NCBI GenBank assembly: GCA_016192425.1
Contig: JACPUE010000015.1
Coordinates: 16,027-80,026, forward strand
DNA from: Burkholderiales bacterium
Lineage (GTDB): Bacteria; Pseudomonadota; Gammaproteobacteria; Burkholderiales; Burkholderiaceae_C
Length of the DNA stretch: 64,000 nt
Direction of reading: 5' to 3'
The position numbers and the translations under genes were made by a program. Each line of letters opens with the position of its first letter. Position 1 is the stretch's first letter. This document shows, piece after piece, positions 60,387-64,000 of the stretch. The notes below the pieces were generated by a model, which saw nothing but the letters and a program-made list of their open reading frames with translations, did not search any database and had not been told where the DNA came from.

Positions 60387-60817
60387 GCTCTCCTCCCCCT
60401 CGCCGCCTTGGCCGCTGGCTTGGGCTTGGTGGCCGTGGCTGGCATTTGGGTGTACAGCGCAAACAGCTTCTCCAGCCGCTCGGTGCCGTTTTTGAAGCGT
60501 TGGCCGATGTAGATGCGCTCCAGCACCTCATTGTTGTGGGCGTGGGCGGCGCGCAGGTTGTCGGGCATCTCCTGCGGATCGTACAGGCCGGCAATGGTGG
60601 CGTGCGCGGTGAACTGTTGAAGGGTCTGGGTGAACAGGCCCTGGCCGTTGAAGATGCCGGTATCTTCGACAAAGAAGCAGAAGATGAACCGGGCCATGAA
60701 GTTGTTCATGTCGGCGCGGCGCTCGGCACTGGCCCAGGCCGGGTTTTTCTTGAGCAGCTCAACATAGCGCTTGTTCAAGCGCCCGGAGAGGGCTTGCTCG
60801 ATTTCTACGGCGGTCAT
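60383..60817 (-). pseudogene. Internally deleted DNA methyltransferase (MmeI / type IIL-like) remnant
   Basis: A 144-residue open frame that joins pieces of a much larger class I DNA methyltransferase. MTAVEIEQALS is the usual start; RLNKRYVELLKKNPAWASAE and MARFIFCFFVEDTGIFNGQG match the helical region after the nuclease-like domain; LYDPQEMPDNLRAAHAHNNE and NGTERLEKLFALYTQM match the extreme C-terminus. The SAM-binding and NPPY catalytic parts are absent. Full-length relatives have about 900 residues or more. The frame stays open across both joins, so a short protein could still be made. This reading relies on remembered family sequence and was not aligned. Confidence 0.65.
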
Positions 60818-61016
60818 CGGTGCTGGGGATGAGGTTGGTTGGCGGATGGGTTGGCGGTGTTCCAATAACCCGACAAACCCTGCCGCACGCTCGTTGCCAA
60901 CGATTCTAGGCGTCGACACAGGCCGTGCTGCCAAAGGAACCGTGTCCTGCAAGTCCTCCCTCCAGCACCGCCAGCAGACCCCGTTAAAATCAGCCACCCT
61001 TTCCCTGCCGCACACC

Positions 61017-61226
61017 ATGTCCCTCTTTGCACGCCCCCACTACACCTCGGTTGCCACCCAGTTCCTGGACGATCTGAAGAAGCAAAAGCCCCAGCTCGAA
61101 GCAGGCCAGCAGGCGGGCCGCGCGCTGCTGTGGGACAAGACGGTAGACCGCAGCCTCTGGCAGGACTACCGCGCAGGCCGCGTCAACCAGAAGCCGTACG
61201 CGTTCTACTCGTACGACGGATACTGA
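61017..61226 (+). CDS. DUF3460 family small protein
   Basis: A 69-residue basic protein, beginning MSLFARPHYTSVATQFLDDL and ending QKPYAFYSYDGY. It matches DUF3460, a family found almost only in Burkholderiales and of unknown function; it is commonly next to scpA and panC/panD. A TTAAAATC box at about 60984 may be its -10, leaving a leader of about 25 bases. No transmembrane or metal motif is visible. A dyad repeat starts right at the stop and extends to the scpA start. Confidence 0.88.
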   Translation: MSLFARPHYTSVATQFLDDLKKQKPQLEAGQQAGRALLWDKTVDRSLWQDYRAGRVNQKPYAFYSYDGY

Positions 61227-61284
61227 TAAAAACAGGCTCCAGCGCACTAAATACGGGCGCTAGCAGCTATTATTTTTATAGCAA
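61227..61284 (+). repeat. Dispersed dyad repeat, copy 10, spanning the gap to scpA
   Basis: Full copy: AACAGGCTCCAGCGC, ACGGGCGCTAGCAGCTATTA and TTTTTATAGCAA. It exactly fills the space between the TGA of the DUF3460 gene and the ATG of scpA, leaving no Shine-Dalgarno sequence. Confidence 0.88.
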
Positions 61285-62151
61285 ATGGGTTCTGTGACGG
61301 ACACTGCCGCGCCCGTGCCTGCGGGTGATGCCGACGCGGCCGCGCCGTCTGCCATGCCCGAGGTGGTGGACCAGGTCGCGCTGGCGCGCCTGTACGGCGA
61401 GCCGCTGTTTGCGCTGCCCACCGACCTGTACATCCCGCCCGACGCGCTGGAGGTGTTTCTGGAGGCCTTCGAGGGGCCGCTCGATCTGCTGCTGTACCTG
61501 ATCCGCAAGCAGAACTTCAACATCCTCGACATCCCCATGCTCAGCGTCACGCGCCAGTACCTGGCGTATGTGGACGAGATCCGCAGCCGCAACCTGGAGC
61601 TGGCAGCCGAGTACCTGCTGATGGCGGCCATGCTCATCGAGATCAAGTCGCGCATGCTGCTGCCCCCGCGCAAGCAGGAGGGCGCCGACGAGGCGCAGGA
61701 CCCGCGCGCCGAGCTGGTGCGCCGCCTGCTCGAATACGAACAGATGAAGCTGTCCGCCGTGCAGCTTGGAAACCTGCCGCAGTACGGGCGCGACTTTCTC
61801 AAGGCCCAGGTGTTCATCGAGCAAAGCCTGCAGCCGCGCTTTCCCGACGTGCACCTGGTCGATCTGCAAGAGGCCTGGCGCGACATCCTCAAACGCGCCA
61901 AGCTGGTGCAGCACCACAAGATCACGCGCGAGGAACTGAGCGTGCGCGAGTACATGAGTCAGGTGCTCAAGACGCTGCAGGGGCGCCGTTTTGTCGAGTT
62001 CGAGGAATTGTTCGACCCCGGCAAGGGCGGCACCGTGCTGGTGGTAACCTTTATCGCGCTGCTGGAGCTGGCCAAGGAAACCCTCATCGAGATCACCCAG
62101 GCCGAGGCCTACGCGCCCATCTACGTCCGGCTGGCCTACACGCCGGTCTGA
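61285..62151 (+). CDS. scpA: Segregation and condensation protein A
   Basis: A 288-residue kleisin of the Smc-ScpAB condensin. After an Ala-rich, disordered N-terminus of about 45 residues comes the conserved VFLEAFEGPLDLLLYLIRKQ with NFNILDIPM, then AAEYLLMAAMLIEIKSRMLLP. The C-terminal winged helix that contacts the Smc head ends LLELAKETLIEITQAEAYAPIYVRL. The ATG directly abuts a dyad repeat and has no ribosome binding site; a later in-frame GTG at 61294 is an alternative. scpB is not in the window. Confidence 0.95.
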   Translation: MGSVTDTAAPVPAGDADAAAPSAMPEVVDQVALARLYGEPLFALPTDLYIPPDALEVFLEAFEGPLDLLLYLIRKQNFNILDIPMLSVTRQYLAYVDEIRSRNLELAAEYLLMAAMLIEIKSRMLLPPRKQEGADEAQDPRAELVRRLLEYEQMKLSAVQLGNLPQYGRDFLKAQVFIEQSLQPRFPDVHLVDLQEAWRDILKRAKLVQHHKITREELSVREYMSQVLKTLQGRRFVEFEELFDPGKGGTVLVVTFIALLELAKETLIEITQAEAYAPIYVRLAYTPV

Positions 62152-62210
62152 CAGACCCTTCGAGCCCGGCCTCTGCGCTGTGCAGGACACACACAACCCG
62201 AGTTGCATCC

Positions 62211-63791
62211 ATGGCATCGCACGACTTTGACGTATTGATTGTGGGCAGTGGCCTGGCAGGCCTGTCCACCGCACTGCACCTGGCGCCCACGCACCGCGTG
62301 GCGGTCATCACCAAGCGCGAGCTGCAGGACGGCTCCAGCGGCTGGGCGCAGGGCGGCATTGCCGCCGTGCTGGCCGACGACGACAGCTTTGCCGCCCACA
62401 TCCAGGACACGCTGGTGGCGGGCGCGGGCCTGTGCGACCTGGCCACCACGCGCTTTGTGGTGGAGAACGCGCCCCAGTCCATCGGCTGGCTGCGATCCTT
62501 GGGCGTGCCCTTCACGCTGGAGGGCGAAGAACTGCACCTCACGCGCGAAGGCGGCCACAGCGCACGGCGCATCGTGCACGCCACCGACGCCACCGGCGCC
62601 GCGGTGCAAAAAACGCTGATGGAGGTGGTGCGCAGCACGCCCGGCATCACCGTGTTCGAGCACCATACGCTGGTGGACCTGATCACCGCCCGCAAGCTGG
62701 GCCTGGCGGGCCAGCGCTGCCTGGGCCTGTACGCGCTGGACGAGGCCAGCGACACGGTGGTGACCTTCCGCGCGCCGCAGACCATCCTGGCCACGGGCGG
62801 CGCAGGCAAGGTGTACCTCTACACCACCAACCCCGACACCGCCACCGGCGACGGCATTGCCGCCGCCTGGCGCGCGGGCTGCCGCGTGGGCAACATGGAG
62901 TTCGTGCAGTTCCACCCCACCGGGCTGTACCACCCGCGCGCCAAGTCCTTCCTCATCAGCGAAGCGGTGCGCGGCGAAGGCGGCAAACTGCTGCTGCCCG
63001 ACGGCACGCGCTTCATGCCCCTGCACGATGAACGTGCCGAACTCGCCCCGCGCGACGTGGTGGCGCGCGCCATCGACTTCGAGATGAAAAAGCACGGCCT
63101 GGACTGCGTGCACCTGGACATCTCGCACCAGAGCCCCGAGTTCCTGCGCGAGCATTTCCCCAACATCCTGGGCACGTGCGCATCGCTGGGCATCGACATC
63201 ACCAAGGAGCCCATCCCCGTGGTGCCCACGGCCCACTTCACCTGCGGCGGCGTGCTCACCGACCTGTCGGGCCGCACCGACCTGCCCGGCCTGTACGCCG
63301 TGGGAGAGGTGGCCTGCACCGGCCTGCACGGCGCCAACCGCCTGGCCAGCAACTCGCTGCTCGAATGCATGGTGTTTGCCCGCGCCGCCGCGCAGCACAT
63401 CGCCCAGGCGCCACGCCAGCAAATCCCGGCGCTGCCACGCTGGGACGACAGCCGCGTGCAGGACGCCGACGAATCGGTCGTCATCTCCCACAACTGGGAC
63501 GAGCTGCGCCGCTTCATGTGGGACTACGTGGGCATCGTGCGCACCAACAAGCGCCTGGAGCGCGCGGCGCACCGCATCGCCCTGCTTACCGGCGAAATCC
63601 ACGAGTTCTATTCCCACTTCCACATCTCGCGCGACCTGCTGGAGCTGCGCAACCTGGTGCAGGTGGCCGACCTCATCGTGCGCTCGGCGCAGATGCGGCG
63701 CGAAAGCCGCGGCCTGCACTACAGCCGCGACTACCCCGAACTGGCCGCACCGGCTGCGCCGACCATCCTCGTGCCCCCCGTCAACCATTGA
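62211..63791 (+). CDS. nadB: L-aspartate oxidase
   Basis: A 526-residue flavoenzyme that oxidises L-aspartate to iminoaspartate, the first step of NAD biosynthesis. FAD fold [20 protein letters not shown] at residues 5-24; [43 protein letters not shown] with the catalytic His and Arg, and [23 protein letters not shown] follow. The length is normal. panD begins 11 bases after its stop. Both enzymes use aspartate, and panD is usually paired with panC, so this neighbour is less common. Confidence 0.96.
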   Translation: MASHDFDVLIVGSGLAGLSTALHLAPTHRVAVITKRELQDGSSGWAQGGIAAVLADDDSFAAHIQDTLVAGAGLCDLATTRFVVENAPQSIGWLRSLGVPFTLEGEELHLTREGGHSARRIVHATDATGAAVQKTLMEVVRSTPGITVFEHHTLVDLITARKLGLAGQRCLGLYALDEASDTVVTFRAPQTILATGGAGKVYLYTTNPDTATGDGIAAAWRAGCRVGNMEFVQFHPTGLYHPRAKSFLISEAVRGEGGKLLLPDGTRFMPLHDERAELAPRDVVARAIDFEMKKHGLDCVHLDISHQSPEFLREHFPNILGTCASLGIDITKEPIPVVPTAHFTCGGVLTDLSGRTDLPGLYAVGEVACTGLHGANRLASNSLLECMVFARAAAQHIAQAPRQQIPALPRWDDSRVQDADESVVISHNWDELRRFMWDYVGIVRTNKRLERAAHRIALLTGEIHEFYSHFHISRDLLELRNLVQVADLIVRSAQMRRESRGLHYSRDYPELAAPAAPTILVPPVNH

Positions 63792-63802
63792 AAAGCACCG
63801 CC

Positions 63803-64000
63803 ATGTACCGCACCCTGCTCAAATCCAAGATCCACCGCGTGGCCGCCACGCACTGCGAACTGCACTACGAAGGCTCCTGCGCCATCGACGAAGACCTGCT
63901 CGACGCCGCCAACATCTGCGAAAACGAGCAGGTGCACATCTGGAACATCAACAACGGCGAGCGCTTCATCACCTACGCCATCAAGGGCCAGCGCGGCAGC
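63803..64000 (+). CDS. panD: Aspartate 1-decarboxylase, 3' end outside window
   Basis: The first 66 codons of PanD, which makes beta-alanine for pantothenate and CoA. It begins [20 protein letters not shown]. The self-cleavage site that forms the pyruvoyl group is Gly24-Ser25 in [13 protein letters not shown], exactly at the family position. [17 protein letters not shown] follows at the window edge; a full protein would need about 50-60 more residues. It follows nadB closely on the same strand. Confidence 0.96.
   Translation, partial: MYRTLLKSKIHRVAATHCELHYEGSCAIDEDLLDAANICENEQVHIWNINNGERFITYAIKGQRGS

Overview
The window is high-GC DNA read as a chromosomal segment of a betaproteobacterium of the order Burkholderiales, most likely family Comamonadaceae (Acidovorax / Alicycliphilus / Comamonas type). 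The grounds are the gene sets (rph-rdgB-hemW; yicC-gmk-rpoZ-spoT-greB; DUF3460-scpA...panD), the protein flavour, and a short dyad repeat ending in GCTAT-(N6-7)-ATAGC that is scattered between genes. No phage, plasmid origin, rRNA or CRISPR array is seen. No stretch longer than about 270 bases lacks a gene.

Layout. 1-5.5 kb: PHP phosphoesterase (5' end missing), YciO, a site-2 protease, tryptophanyl-tRNA synthetase with an extra C-terminal domain, an FGE-like secreted protein, a thioesterase and an I78-type lipoprotein. 5.7-10.5 kb (minus): a Ser/Thr kinase and PP2C phosphatase pair, then rph, rdgB and hemW. 10.6-14.7 kb (plus): yicC, gmk, rpoZ, spoT. 14.7-16.7 kb: greB, a decayed group II intron end, a small lower-GC accessory patch (zinc-ribbon membrane protein and XRE regulator sharing a dyad operator), and tRNA-Arg(ACG). 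16.8-24.2 kb: tRNA-Ser(CGA) next to serS, CBS protein, ispH-FKBP, radC-smr, cpdB. 24.3-31.5 kb is more accessory: a secreted hydrolase and YqhD-like alcohol dehydrogenase opposite an AraC regulator, an orphan ATPase, an isochorismatase opposite a GlxA regulator, and a glutamine amidotransferase. 31.5-42.5 kb: a large GGDEF-EAL protein, an FtsX-type permease, apbC, patatin, metG.

42.6-54.1 kb is a transport and sensing block: SulP transporter, chemoreceptor, an ABC-type binding protein tucked behind a complete TRAP transporter (dctP-dctQ-dctM order), a second TRAP binding protein, and a divergent DctS/DctR-like histidine kinase and response regulator. The likely theme is detection and uptake of a C4-dicarboxylate-like organic acid. 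54.1-58.6 kb: an AraC regulator faces an FAD dehydrogenase and a ThDP enzyme, probably a small catabolic operon. 58.7-60.8 kb: an AlbA_2/GHKL protein coupled to a shrunken DNA methyltransferase remnant, the scar of a restriction or defence locus. 61-64 kb: DUF3460, scpA, nadB and the start of panD.

The most unusual signal is the dispersed dyad repeat of about 55 bp: ten copies or partial copies, most starting within about 15 bp of a stop codon, one supplying the stop codon of rph, one running into the start codon of gmk, and one inserted in frame in metG. Two other GC-rich repeats are present, one of them apparently inserted in frame in the FtsX-type permease. All identifications come from reading the sequence; no database search was run.
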